64,000 nucleotides of DNA, from contig NZ_JAAOWU010000010.1 in the NCBI RefSeq assembly GCF_013778505.1, positions 124,001 through 188,000 of the forward strand, in the 5' to 3' direction. Under the pieces are notes generated by a model, which saw only the letters and a list, made by a program, of their open reading frames with translations, did no database searches and had not been told where the DNA came from. Both the position numbers and the translations under genes were made by a program. Source of the DNA: Pseudomonas sivasensis. Lineage in GTDB: Bacteria > Pseudomonadota > Gammaproteobacteria > Pseudomonadales > Pseudomonadaceae. Positions 16,303 to 25,969 of this stretch are shown piece after piece. Position 1 is the first letter of the stretch. Every line of letters starts with the position of its first letter.

Positions 16303-17100
16303 TTAATAGTGCCCACGTCCCCAGACCAAAAAACCTTCCAGCAACTGCTTCAACACCACCCGCGTCGGCTCAGCCAAATCCGCGCGATAACGGAACGGCT
16401 CGAACTCCTCCATATAAGTGCTCTGGCACAACTCCAACTGCACCGCATGAATATCCTGCGCCGGGTCGCCGTAATGCCGGGTGATATGGCCGCCCTTGAA
16501 GCGCCCGTTCAGCACATGGGTGTACTGCGGATGGGCGGCGCAGATGGCTTCCAGCTGGCTGGCCAGTTCGGGATCGCAGGCGGCCCCGTTAAAGGTGCCG
16601 AGGTTGAAGTCCGGCAGTTTGCCGTCGAACAGGTGCGGGATCACCGAGCGGATCGAGTGGGCGTCGAACAGCAGCGCGTAGCCGAACTCGGCCTTGAGCC
16701 GCGCCAGTTCCTCTTGCAGCGCGCGGTGATACGGGCCCCAGATCTTTTGCAGGTAAGTGGCGCGTTCTGCCTCGCTGGGCTCCAGGCCTTCACGAAACAA
16801 CGGCACACCCTCAAATAGCGTGGCCGGGTACAAGCCGGTGGTGGCGCCGGCGTACAGCGGCTTGTCGTCGGACGGCCGGTTGAGGTCGATGACAAAGCGC
16901 GAGTACTCCGCCGAGAGAGTGCTGGCGCCGAGCTCTTCGGCAAAGTCATACAGCGTGGGGATATGCCAATCGGTGTCCGGCAGGCTTTGCGCCTCGGGGA
17001 TCAACCCGGCTTCGACCGCAGGTGTCAAACGCACGCCGGCGTGGGGCATGCTGATCAGCAGCGGGGTGCGGCCTTGTTTGAAATTCAGAACCTTATCCAC
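16303..17100 (-). CDS. hutG: N-formylglutamate deformylase
   Basis: This enzyme catalyses the last step of the five-step histidine pathway, hydrolysing N-formylglutamate to glutamate and formate. It has 265 residues. The GTG start at 17100 has AAGGAG 7 bp upstream. The family pattern is clear (LLISMPHAG, LLFDAHSIRS, LNGRFKGGHITRHYG), with metal-ligand His and Asp residues within these motifs. It is the last gene of the hut run, 11 bp after hutI, and ends at a bidirectional terminator. Confidence 0.96.
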   Translation of the reverse strand: MDKVLNFKQGRTPLLISMPHAGVRLTPAVEAGLIPEAQSLPDTDWHIPTLYDFAEELGASTLSAEYSRFVIDLNRPSDDKPLYAGATTGLYPATLFEGVPLFREGLEPSEAERATYLQKIWGPYHRALQEELARLKAEFGYALLFDAHSIRSVIPHLFDGKLPDFNLGTFNGAACDPELASQLEAICAAHPQYTHVLNGRFKGGHITRHYGDPAQDIHAVQLELCQSTYMEEFEPFRYRADLAEPTRVVLKQLLEGFLVWGRGHY

Positions 17101-17111
17101 AACAGCACTCC

Positions 17112-18317
17112 TTAAACAGTGACATCGGCGCCATGGCGCACGACGCGTTTATCCAGCTCGCCGCCCAGCCAGTAGGCGAGGTCGGCGGGACGATCAATCT
17201 GCCACGCTACAAAATCCGCCACTTTGCCCACTTCCAGTGAGCCATGGGTAGCGCCCATGCCCAATGCGGTGGCCGCATGTTGCGTGACGCCGGCCAGGGC
17301 CTCTTCCGGGGTCATGCGGAACAGGGTGCAGGCCATGTTGAGCATCAGGCGCACCGACAGTGCCGGCGAGGTGCCGGGGTTGAGGTCACTGGCGATGGCG
17401 ATTTTCACGCCGTGTTTGCGCAGCGCCTCCATCGGTGGCAACTGGGTTTCGCGCAGGAAGTAGAACGCCCCTGGCAGCAGCACGGCGACGGTGCCGGATG
17501 CAGCCATGGCAATGGCGTCTTCTTCGGTCATGAATTCCAGGTGGTCCGCCGACAACGCGCGATAACGCGCCGCCAGGCTGGAGCCGTGCAACGACGAGAG
17601 TTGCTCGGCGTGCAGTTTTACCGGCAGGCCCAACTGCTGGGCGACCTTGAACACGCGCTCCACTTGCTCAGTGGAAAACGCCAGGTATTCGCAGAAGGCA
17701 TCCACGGCGTCCACCAGCCCTTCCGCCGCCAGGGCCGGTAGCATCTCGCTGCAGATATGCTCGATGTAGTCGTCGGCGCGGTCCTTGTACTCCGGCGGTA
17801 ACGCATGGGCCGCCAGGCAGGTGGCGCGCACGCTGACCGGCAGCTCATCGCCGAGACGCCGGGCCACGCGCAACATCTTGCGTTCGTTGGCCAGGTCCAG
17901 GCCGTAGCCGGATTTGATCTCCACCGTTGTCACGCCGTCGCGCAGCAGACTGCGCAAGCGCTTGCGGGCGCTGTCGAACAGTTCATCCTCGCTGGCGGCG
18001 CGGGTGGCGCGCACGGTGCTGGCGATACCGCCGCCCTTGGCCGCGATCTCGGCATAGCTAACGCCCTCAAGGCGCTGCTCGAATTCGCCACTGCGATTGC
18101 CACCAAACACCGTGTGGGTGTGGCAGTCGATCAGCCCGGGAGTGACCCACGCGCCTTGCAGGTCATGCACCTGGGCGTAGTCCGCCGTCGGCACTTGGCT
18201 GCGCGGGCCGATCCAGTCGATGAGTGAGCCGGCAGTGACCATGGCAGCATCCTCGATGATCGAGTAGTTACCTTGAGCCATGGTTGCAACGTGGCAGTGT
18301 TGCCAAAGGGTTTTCAT
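17112..18317 (-). CDS. hutI: Imidazolonepropionase
   Basis: This metal-dependent amidohydrolase opens 4-imidazolone-5-propionate to N-formimidoyl-L-glutamate, step three of histidine breakdown. It has 401 residues from the ATG at 18317, which has GGAGG 5 bp upstream; the codon before it is a TTG. The metal-binding HTH is at about residues 66-68 (DCHTHTVFGG). Further metal and substrate residues lie in KLHAEQ and IASDLNPGTSP. It is tightly spaced between hutT (15 bp) and hutG (11 bp), so all three are one transcript. Confidence 0.97.
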   Translation of the reverse strand: MKTLWQHCHVATMAQGNYSIIEDAAMVTAGSLIDWIGPRSQVPTADYAQVHDLQGAWVTPGLIDCHTHTVFGGNRSGEFEQRLEGVSYAEIAAKGGGIASTVRATRAASEDELFDSARKRLRSLLRDGVTTVEIKSGYGLDLANERKMLRVARRLGDELPVSVRATCLAAHALPPEYKDRADDYIEHICSEMLPALAAEGLVDAVDAFCEYLAFSTEQVERVFKVAQQLGLPVKLHAEQLSSLHGSSLAARYRALSADHLEFMTEEDAIAMAASGTVAVLLPGAFYFLRETQLPPMEALRKHGVKIAIASDLNPGTSPALSVRLMLNMACTLFRMTPEEALAGVTQHAATALGMGATHGSLEVGKVADFVAWQIDRPADLAYWLGGELDKRVVRHGADVTV

Positions 18318-18332
18318 CAACGCCTCCCTAAG

Positions 18333-19742
18333 TTATCGATGAGACACAGCCGGGTCGTATTGGACGTTGGCCGTTTGCCCGGCGGCGGGTTTGACCCACA
18401 GCAGGTAGGCAACGACCAGCAGCACGATCCACACGGCGCCGACCAGCAAGGCCGCCTGGGTGTCCGGGAAGTAACCCAGCACACCAAACACAAACAGCAT
18501 GAATACGATGGCCGCCGCCGGCGCATAGGGCCAGAGCGGCACCGGGAATTTCAGCTCAGCGACCTGTTCTTTAGTCATAGAGCGACGCATGGCGACCTGG
18601 GTGAACAGAATCATCAGCCATACCCACACGGTGGCGAAAGTGGCAATCGAGGCAATCACCAGGAACACGTTTTCCGGGATCAGGTAGTTGAGCAGCACGC
18701 CGCCGAGCAGCGCTGCGCCCATCACCACCACGGTCATCCATGGCACGCCCTGTTTGGACAACTGGGCAAAACCCTTGGGCGCCTGCCCTTGTTGAGCGAG
18801 GCCGTACATCATGCGCCCCGCACCGAAGATGTCGCTGTTGATCGCCGAGACTGCCGCCGAGATCACCACAATATTGAGAATGGTCGCCGCCGAGCCTATG
18901 CCGAGGTTACTGAATATCTGCACGAACGGGCTGCCCTGGCTGCCGATCTGGGGCCATGGGTAGATAGCCATCAGCACAAACAGGGTCAGCACGTAGAACA
19001 ATAGGATGCGCAGCGGCACGGCGTTGATCGCCTTGGGAATTACGCGCTGCGGGTCTTTGGCTTCGCCAGCGGTGATACCGATGATTTCGATACCGCCGAA
19101 GGCGAACATCACCACCGCGAACGAGGCGATCAGGCCGCCAACGCCGTTAGGCATAAAGCCGCCGTGGGCCCACAGGTTGCTCAGGCCGCTGGCCTGGGTC
19201 TCGCCCGCCGAATGGATACCGAACAGCATGATGCCGAAGCCGCCGAGGATCATCGCGACAATCGCGCCGACCTTGAGCAGCGACAGCCAGAACTCCATCT
19301 CGCCAAAGACTTTGACGTTGCACAGGTTCAGGCCGCCGATCAGAAACACAATGCCGAGCACCCAGACCCAGCGCGCGACGTCGGGAAACCAGAAGCCCAT
19401 ATAGATACCGAACGCGGTGACGTCGGCGAGGCAGACGATGATCATTTCAAACGCGTAGGTCCAGCCGAGAATAAACCCGGCCATGGGGCCCAGATAGGTG
19501 CTGGCGTACTGGCCGAAGGAACCGGACACCGGGTTGTGCACGGCCATTTCACCGAGGGCGCGCATCACCATGAAAACCGCGGCGCCGCCGATCAGGTAGG
19601 CCAGCAGCACGGCAGGGCCGGCCATCTGGATAGCCGAGGCGGATCCGTAGAACAGCCCGGTGCCGATGGCCGACCCCAGTGCCATGAAGCGAATATGTCG
19701 GGCACTGAGGCCACGTTTCAAACCCTTTTCTTGCTGGTGCAT
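18333..19742 (-). CDS. hutT: Histidine permease, APC family
   Basis: This amino acid/proton symporter of the APC family (AAT group) has 469 residues and about twelve membrane helices. The N-terminal motif GSAIGTGLFYGSASAIQMAGP forms the substrate site of the family. Its place between hutH2 and hutI marks it as the dedicated histidine importer (HutTh in P. fluorescens naming). A REP-type repeat at 19808-19942 separates it from hutH2. Family assignment is certain; histidine as substrate rests on context. Confidence 0.93.
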   Translation of the reverse strand: MHQQEKGLKRGLSARHIRFMALGSAIGTGLFYGSASAIQMAGPAVLLAYLIGGAAVFMVMRALGEMAVHNPVSGSFGQYASTYLGPMAGFILGWTYAFEMIIVCLADVTAFGIYMGFWFPDVARWVWVLGIVFLIGGLNLCNVKVFGEMEFWLSLLKVGAIVAMILGGFGIMLFGIHSAGETQASGLSNLWAHGGFMPNGVGGLIASFAVVMFAFGGIEIIGITAGEAKDPQRVIPKAINAVPLRILLFYVLTLFVLMAIYPWPQIGSQGSPFVQIFSNLGIGSAATILNIVVISAAVSAINSDIFGAGRMMYGLAQQGQAPKGFAQLSKQGVPWMTVVVMGAALLGGVLLNYLIPENVFLVIASIATFATVWVWLMILFTQVAMRRSMTKEQVAELKFPVPLWPYAPAAAIVFMLFVFGVLGYFPDTQAALLVGAVWIVLLVVAYLLWVKPAAGQTANVQYDPAVSHR

Positions 19743-19807
19743 TTCTCGTCCTTAATTATTTTTATCCTGAGAAAATTAAAAGCCGCGCTCATGACAACTG
19801 CTTTTTT

Positions 19808-19942
19808 TGTGGTGAGCGGGCTTGCCCCGCGCTGGGGTGCGAAGCAACCCCAAATCCGGCTACCGCATTTCACTTGGAGAAATGCGGTGACTGTAGGAGG
19901 GGCTGCTACGCAGCCCAGCGCGGGGCAAGCTCGCTCACTACA
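19808..19942. repeat. REPIN, TGTAGTGAGCGG class
   Basis: An inverted pair of about 135 bp. The left arm begins TGTGGTGAGCGGGCTTGCC and the right arm ends GCAAGCTCGCTCACTACA. The spacer contains a smaller palindrome, CCGCATTTCACTTGGAGAAATGCGG. It occupies most of the hutH2-hutT gap and could attenuate or stabilise parts of the hut transcript. Confidence 0.88.
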
Positions 19943-19957
19943 GAGAGCGAGTGTCGC

Positions 19958-21496
19958 TTACAGGCTCGGCAGCAACTTCGCCGGCACCAGGTCATTCAGG
20001 CAGCGGCTGGCGAGCAGTTCGCTCGCGGCGATGATGTCCGGGGCGAAGAAGCGATCCTTGTCGTAGAACCCCACTTTGGCGCGCAGGACGCTACGGGCTT
20101 TTTCCAGTTTCGGCGAGGTTTTCAGGCCTTCCCGCAAGTCCAGACCCTGGCACGCGGCCAGCCATTCCACGGCGAGGATGCCACGGGTGTTCTCGGCCAT
20201 TTCCCACAGGCGCTTGCCGGCAGCAGGTGCCATCGACACATGGTCTTCCTGGTTGGCTGAAGTCGGAATGCTGTCGACACTGTGGGGATGGGCCAGCGCC
20301 TTGTTCTCGCTGGCGAGCGCGGCGGCGGTCACCTGAGCGATCATGAAACCGGAGTTCACCCCACCATTGCCCACCAGGAACGGCGGCAATTGCGACATGT
20401 GTTTGTCCATCATCAACGAGATACGACGCTCACTGAGGGAACCGATTTCGGCGATGGCCAGCGCCATGTTGTCAGCGGCCATGGCCACTGGTTCGGCGTG
20501 GAAGTTACCGCCGGAAATCACATCGCCTTCGGCGGCGAACACCAGCGGGTTATCCGATACGGCGTTGGCTTCGACCACCAGCACTTCAGCGGCCTGGCGG
20601 AACTGGGTCAGGCACGCGCCCATGACCTGAGGCTGGCAGCGCAGGGAGTACGGGTCTTGCACTTTGTCGCAGTTCTGGTGCGACTGGGAGACCTCGCTGC
20701 TTTCGCCGAGCAGGTCGCGGTAAGCGGCAGCCGAATCGATTTGCCCACGCTGGCCGCGTGCGGCATGAATACGCGCGTCGAACGGCGAGCGCGAGCCCAG
20801 CACTGCTTCAACTGTAAGGCCGCCACAGGCCAGGGCGCCAGCGAACAGGTCTTCGCCTTCGAACAGGCCGCGCAGGGCATAAGCAGTGGACACCTGGGTA
20901 CCGTTGAGCAACGCCAGGCCTTCTTTAGCCGCGAGGGTCAGCGGCGTGAGGCCGGCGACTTTCAGCGCGTCAGTCGCTTCCAGCCATTCACCTTTGTAGC
21001 GCGCCTTGCCTTCGCCCAGCAGCACCAGGGACATATGGGCCAGCGGCGCCAAGTCACCGGACGCACCGACCGAGCCTTTCAACGGAATATGCGGGTAAAC
21101 CTCGGCGTTGATCAGCGCGATCAGCGCGTCGATCACTTGCCGACGAATCCCGGAGAACCCACGGCTCAGGCTATTGACCTTGAGCACCATGACCAGCCGC
21201 ACCAGCGCATCGCTGATCGGCTCACCGACGCCGGCGGCATGGGACAGCACTAGGGAACGCTGGAGGTTTTCCAGGTCTTCGCTGGCGATACGGGTCGAGG
21301 CCAGCAGGCCGAAACCGGTGTTGATGCCGTAGGCAGTGCGGTTCTCAGCGAGAATCTGCTCCACGCAGGCAACGCTGGCTTCGATCTGGGCTGAAGCGCT
21401 GTCATCCAGACTGAGGGTCACCGGCTGCTGGTAGATGGCCCGCAGTTGGGCAAGGCTCAGTTGGCCTGGAATCAGATTTAACGCAGTCACATTCAT
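19958..21496 (-). CDS. hutH: Histidine ammonia-lyase (histidase)
   Basis: This enzyme deaminates L-histidine to trans-urocanate, the first step of the pathway. It has 512 residues; the ATG has AAGGAG 5 bp upstream. The catalytic set is complete: the MIO-forming Ala-Ser-Gly at 145-147 in GSVGASGDLAPLAHM, Tyr56 in YGINTGFG, His86 in SHAAGVG, the Tyr and Arg in QDPYSLRC (283, 286), Phe332 in SGGNFH, and the Glu in NQEDHVSM. By position it is hutH2 in the P. fluorescens scheme. A non-canonical paralogue lies directly upstream, so this copy is the one expected to carry histidase activity. Confidence 0.97.
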   Translation of the reverse strand: MNVTALNLIPGQLSLAQLRAIYQQPVTLSLDDSASAQIEASVACVEQILAENRTAYGINTGFGLLASTRIASEDLENLQRSLVLSHAAGVGEPISDALVRLVMVLKVNSLSRGFSGIRRQVIDALIALINAEVYPHIPLKGSVGASGDLAPLAHMSLVLLGEGKARYKGEWLEATDALKVAGLTPLTLAAKEGLALLNGTQVSTAYALRGLFEGEDLFAGALACGGLTVEAVLGSRSPFDARIHAARGQRGQIDSAAAYRDLLGESSEVSQSHQNCDKVQDPYSLRCQPQVMGACLTQFRQAAEVLVVEANAVSDNPLVFAAEGDVISGGNFHAEPVAMAADNMALAIAEIGSLSERRISLMMDKHMSQLPPFLVGNGGVNSGFMIAQVTAAALASENKALAHPHSVDSIPTSANQEDHVSMAPAAGKRLWEMAENTRGILAVEWLAACQGLDLREGLKTSPKLEKARSVLRAKVGFYDKDRFFAPDIIAASELLASRCLNDLVPAKLLPSL

Positions 21497-21541
21497 ACTC
21501 CTTGTGAATTGTTCTTTCGAATATTTCTGTTGAATAAGGGT

Positions 21542-23050
21542 TCAGTGCACATTGGGTAATGCGGTGTCTTTGAGCAGCTTGGCGGCAGCTGCAATGTCCG
21601 GCGCCAGCCAGCGGTCCTGCTCGTATGCGGGGACCACTTCACGTAACAATCGCCAAGCGCGGTCGGTACCCGCGCCGAAACGCTGGGCCTTCAAAAATTC
21701 AAAGGCCTGGGCCGCCAGCAAGTACTCGATGGCAAGAATCTGGGTGACGTTGGCCAGCAGTTGATGCAGCTTCAGCGCGGCATTGGTGCCCATGCTCAAG
21801 TGGTCTTCCTGCAGCCCCGAGGTGACGAAATTATCGAGCACCGCTGGTTGCGCGAGCTGGCGGTTTTGCCCGCACAGTGATGCAGCGACGTATTGCACGA
21901 TCATCATTCCGGAGTTAACCCCTGGGTTGCTCACCAGGAATGCCGGCAAGCCACTGACGTGCGGGTTGATCAAACGGTCCAGGCGGCGTTCGGCAACCGA
22001 GCCGATTTCGGCCATGGCGATGGCGAGCATATCGGCGGCCAGGGCGACGGACTGGCCGTGCGGATTGGCCTGGGACACTACGCGGTACTCGTCCGGCGTG
22101 CCAAGCACCAACGGGTTGTCAGTGGCGCTGTTGAGTTCAGTCTCGATCTGGCGGGTGGCGTGCTCCACCTGGTCGCGCGCCGCGCCGTGGATCTGCGGGA
22201 TCGAGCGGATGCTCAGGGCGTCCTGTGTGCGGAGGCCTTTGCTGCTGGCGATCACTTCACTGCCGTCGAGCAAGGCACGCAGGTTGACGCCAACGTGCTG
22301 CATGCCGGGGTGCGGCTTGAGGGCGATGATTTCTTCATCAAAGGCATCGATCTGGCCGCGCTGGGCTTCGAAACTCATGGCGCCGATCACGTCGGCCCAC
22401 TGCAGCAAGTGATGGGCGTCGGCCAAGGCCAGGCAGCTCAAACCGGTCATGCACGGCGTGCCGTTGACCAGGCACAGGCCGTCTTTGGCGCCGAGTACCA
22501 CGGGCTGCAAACCTTCTGCCTGCAAGGCTTCCTGCGCCGTCACGATTCGGCCGCGATAACTCACCGTACCGACACCCAACAAAGCGACACCGACGTGGGC
22601 CATGTGAGTCAGGTAACCCACCGAACCTTGGGACGGCACCTGTGGCGTGATGCCGTGGTTAAGCAGCGCCAGCAACGAACGTACGACCTGCGGATGCAGG
22701 CCGGATTTTCCGTGACTGTAATTGATGACCGCGGCGCAGATAATCGCCCGGGTCTGCTCATCGCTCAGTACCGGGCCGACGCCACAGGCGTGACTCAACA
22801 GGGTATTGCGCGACAGCTGGCTGAGTTGCTCGCCCGCAAGCGACACGTTGCACAGCGCGCCCAGGCCGGTGTTCACGCCATACGCGCGTTCGCCGCTGGT
22901 GACGATGCGCTGCACGATGGCTTGGGCATTGTCGATGCGGGCCCAGGCTTGGCCCGAGAGTTCCAGCACCGCGCCGTGGCGGGCCACGGCGACCACGTCC
23001 TGCCAGCGCAGGGGGGTGTCGGCGATGATGATTTTTGCTGCCTGGGACAT
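21542..23050 (-). CDS. hutH1: Histidase-family protein lacking the MIO triad (hutH1 position)
   Basis: This is an aromatic ammonia-lyase superfamily protein of 502 residues from the ATG at 23050, which has AAGAGG 6 bp upstream; an ATG 15 bp earlier is possible. The fold is clearly shared with the adjacent HutH, but the MIO-forming Ala-Ser-Gly is missing. The loop reads GSVGYLTHMAHV, exactly three residues shorter. The active-site Tyr of QDPYSLR is Ala (QDALSIR) and the Phe region SGGNF is SQANP. Tyr57, His87 and the Glu in QEDHLSM are kept. No MIO-dependent elimination is expected. It may have another role, such as regulation of or pairing with HutH. The frame is intact and pseudogene decay is not seen. 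Confidence 0.9.
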   Translation of the reverse strand: MSQAAKIIIADTPLRWQDVVAVARHGAVLELSGQAWARIDNAQAIVQRIVTSGERAYGVNTGLGALCNVSLAGEQLSQLSRNTLLSHACGVGPVLSDEQTRAIICAAVINYSHGKSGLHPQVVRSLLALLNHGITPQVPSQGSVGYLTHMAHVGVALLGVGTVSYRGRIVTAQEALQAEGLQPVVLGAKDGLCLVNGTPCMTGLSCLALADAHHLLQWADVIGAMSFEAQRGQIDAFDEEIIALKPHPGMQHVGVNLRALLDGSEVIASSKGLRTQDALSIRSIPQIHGAARDQVEHATRQIETELNSATDNPLVLGTPDEYRVVSQANPHGQSVALAADMLAIAMAEIGSVAERRLDRLINPHVSGLPAFLVSNPGVNSGMMIVQYVAASLCGQNRQLAQPAVLDNFVTSGLQEDHLSMGTNAALKLHQLLANVTQILAIEYLLAAQAFEFLKAQRFGAGTDRAWRLLREVVPAYEQDRWLAPDIAAAAKLLKDTALPNVH

Positions 23051-23089
23051 GGTTGACCTCTTCATATTCTCTACCGCTTTGCCGGCCTC

Positions 23090-23161
23090 ATCGGGGGCAA
23101 GCCCCCTCCCACATTTTGAACGGTGAACATCTTCAAAGGTGGGAGGGGACTTGCTCCCGAT
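23090..23161. repeat. REP pair in reversed topology
   Basis: Two REP arms face the opposite way from a normal REPIN: ATCGGGGGCAAGCC...CCCACA comes first, a spacer of about 25 bp follows, then GTGGGAGGGGACTTGCTCC...GAT. It lies between hutV and hutH1. A second reversed pair is at 42881-42962. Confidence 0.85.
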
Positions 23162-23191
23162 AGGGCCAGCAGCCTCACCACAGAATCTGGA

Positions 23192-24012
<821 letters not shown>

Positions 24013-24016
<4 letters not shown>

Positions 24017-24864
24017 TTGCTCGCCTCATGCCGTGGGCGGCCATAGGCCTGGGTAATGCGGTCGATGACCACTGCAAGAATCACGATCGCCAGCCCGGCT
24101 TCAAGGCCACGGCCAACGTTGAGGGTCTGGATGCCGACGAGCACGTCTTCACCCAAGCCACGGGCGCCGATCATCGAGGCGATCACCACCATCGACAACG
24201 CCATCATGGTGGTCTGGTTGATGCCAGCCATGATGCTCGGCAGCGCCAACGGCAGTTGCACGCCAAACAGTTGCTGCCAGCGGTTGGCACCGAAGGCGTT
24301 GATGGCCTCCATAACTTCGCCATCCACTTGGCGGATGCCCAAATCGGTGAGGCGAATCAACGGCGGCGCGGCGTAGATCACCGTGGCAAAAATCGCCGGC
24401 ACCTTACCCAGGCCGAACAGCATCAGCACCGGGATCAGGTACACGAAGCTGGGCATGGTTTGCATGATGTCGAGCAGCGGCATCAACACCGAACGCAGGC
24501 GATTACTGCGCGCCGAGAGGATGCCCAACGGAATGCCGATCAACACCGAAATCACCGTGGCAACCATCATCAAGGCCAGGGTCTGCATCAGCTTGTCCCA
24601 CAGGCCAACCGCGCCTACCAGGAACAGCAAACCGACGATGACCGCCGTAGTGACTACTTTGCGGGTAGCGTGCCAGGCCACGCCGCCGACGATGGCCAGC
24701 ATCAGCCACCAAGGGGCGGCGCGCAGCAGGCCTTCCAGGTTGACGATGGCCCACAGCAGCGTGTCGGAGATCTGCCGGAACACATCGCCGTAGTTGGTGA
24801 CCAGTGAATCCACCCAACCGTTAACCCAGTCGGCAATGGAAAACGTAAAACTCTCAGGAAACAT
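24013..24864 (-). CDS. hutW: Histidine ABC transporter, permease
   Basis: This is a ProW/OpuAB-type inner-membrane permease of 283 residues from the ATG at 24864 (MFPESFTFSIADWVN). The longer frame lacks a ribosome site. About six membrane segments are visible, with the ATPase-contact region in EVMEAINAFGANRWQQLFGVQLP. It is encoded between hutX (71 bp gap) and hutV (4-bp overlap), giving a complete periplasmic-binding-protein transporter inside the hut operon. Confidence 0.92.
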
Positions 24865-24935
24865 AGCGTGCTCTCGATCCAATGGGTTGTGGCCGGGCGC
24901 CCGGCCACCCCTCAGGGTAGCCGTGCACACTTGAC

Positions 24936-25901
24936 CTACAAGGCCGCGTCGATTTTCTTGGCTGCGTCTTCGCTCACCCAGGCGTGCCAGACTTCAGGAT
25001 GTTCCTTGAGGAAGATCTTCGCCAGTTTCGGCGACTCAATGCGCTCCTTGGCCATGCGTCCCAGGTTCTGGTTCAGCAGGTCGATGGGCAGGTTGACCTT
25101 TTCCAGCACGGCCACCAGTTCAGGGGCTTGTTCGTGGAAGGTCTTGGACAGGCCGACCTTGATGGTCACGGTTTTATCCACACCGGGTTTTTCTTCAAGC
25201 TTGACCAGGTCGACCTGACCCATCAGCGGCGTCGGCGACCAGTAGTAGAACAGGATCGGCTCGCCACGCTTGTAGCTCGACAGCACCGCCGCATCCAGCG
25301 CCGGGCCGGTGCCTGGACGGAAGTTGGTGTAGGTGCTTTCCAGGCCGTAGCTTTTCAGCATTTCGCTGTTGTCCAGCTCGCAGGTCCAGCCGGCCGGGCA
25401 GTTGTAGAAGCGGCCCTTGGATGGTTCTTCCTGGTCCTTGAACACCGAGGCGTACTTGGCCAGGTCGGCGATGGTTTTCAGGTCCGGCGCCTTGGCTTCC
25501 AGCTTGCGCTTGGCGTCGCCTTCGATCACGTAGCGCGGCACGTACCAGCCTTCGATTGCGCCCACCACAGGCGCACCAACGCCGACGACTTTGCCGGCCT
25601 TCTCAGCCTTGTTCCAGACTTCGCTGCGGCCGACCCATTCTTCGGCGAACACTTGAATGTCGTTACTGCTCAGGGCGTTTTCCATGGTGATGGAGTTGCC
25701 CGGCAGGCTGTCGGTTTTGCAGTCGTAGCCTTTTTCCAGCACGGTTTGCAGGATGTCGGTAAGCAACATGCCGCTTTCCCAGTTCAGCCCGGCGAATTTC
25801 ACCGGTTTACCGGACTCGCACCAACCGGCCGCCTGGGCGCCAGCGCTGGCCAGCAAGCCTGCAGAGAACAACGTGGTCAGCAGGGTCTTATGCATTTTCA
25901 T
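24936..25901 (-). CDS. hutX: Histidine ABC transporter, periplasmic binding protein
   Basis: This is an OpuAC-family binding protein of 321 residues with a signal peptide (MKMHKTLLTTLFSAGLLASAGAQA region). Two start codons are in frame (25901 and 25895); GGGAG lies 9 bp before the first. The mature protein shows family traits (GLNWESGMLLTDILQTVL, FAEEWVGRSEVWNKAE, LFYYWSPTPLMG). By hut context its ligand is histidine or urocanate, not glycine betaine. Sequence alone does not prove that. Confidence 0.9.
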   Translation of the reverse strand: MKMHKTLLTTLFSAGLLASAGAQAAGWCESGKPVKFAGLNWESGMLLTDILQTVLEKGYDCKTDSLPGNSITMENALSSNDIQVFAEEWVGRSEVWNKAEKAGKVVGVGAPVVGAIEGWYVPRYVIEGDAKRKLEAKAPDLKTIADLAKYASVFKDQEEPSKGRFYNCPAGWTCELDNSEMLKSYGLESTYTNFRPGTGPALDAAVLSSYKRGEPILFYYWSPTPLMGQVDLVKLEEKPGVDKTVTIKVGLSKTFHEQAPELVAVLEKVNLPIDLLNQNLGRMAKERIESPKLAKIFLKEHPEVWHAWVSEDAAKKIDAAL

Positions 25902-25969
25902 TGTGTGACGCTCCCAATCATGAAATGGATTACGGCAGTCAAAAGGCGTCCTGCCTTGTCCACGTCCTG

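Noticed and set aside
21542..23050. hutH1 as a pseudogene
   Set aside because: The frame is intact, ends are normal and many family residues remain. Only specific catalytic positions are lost.
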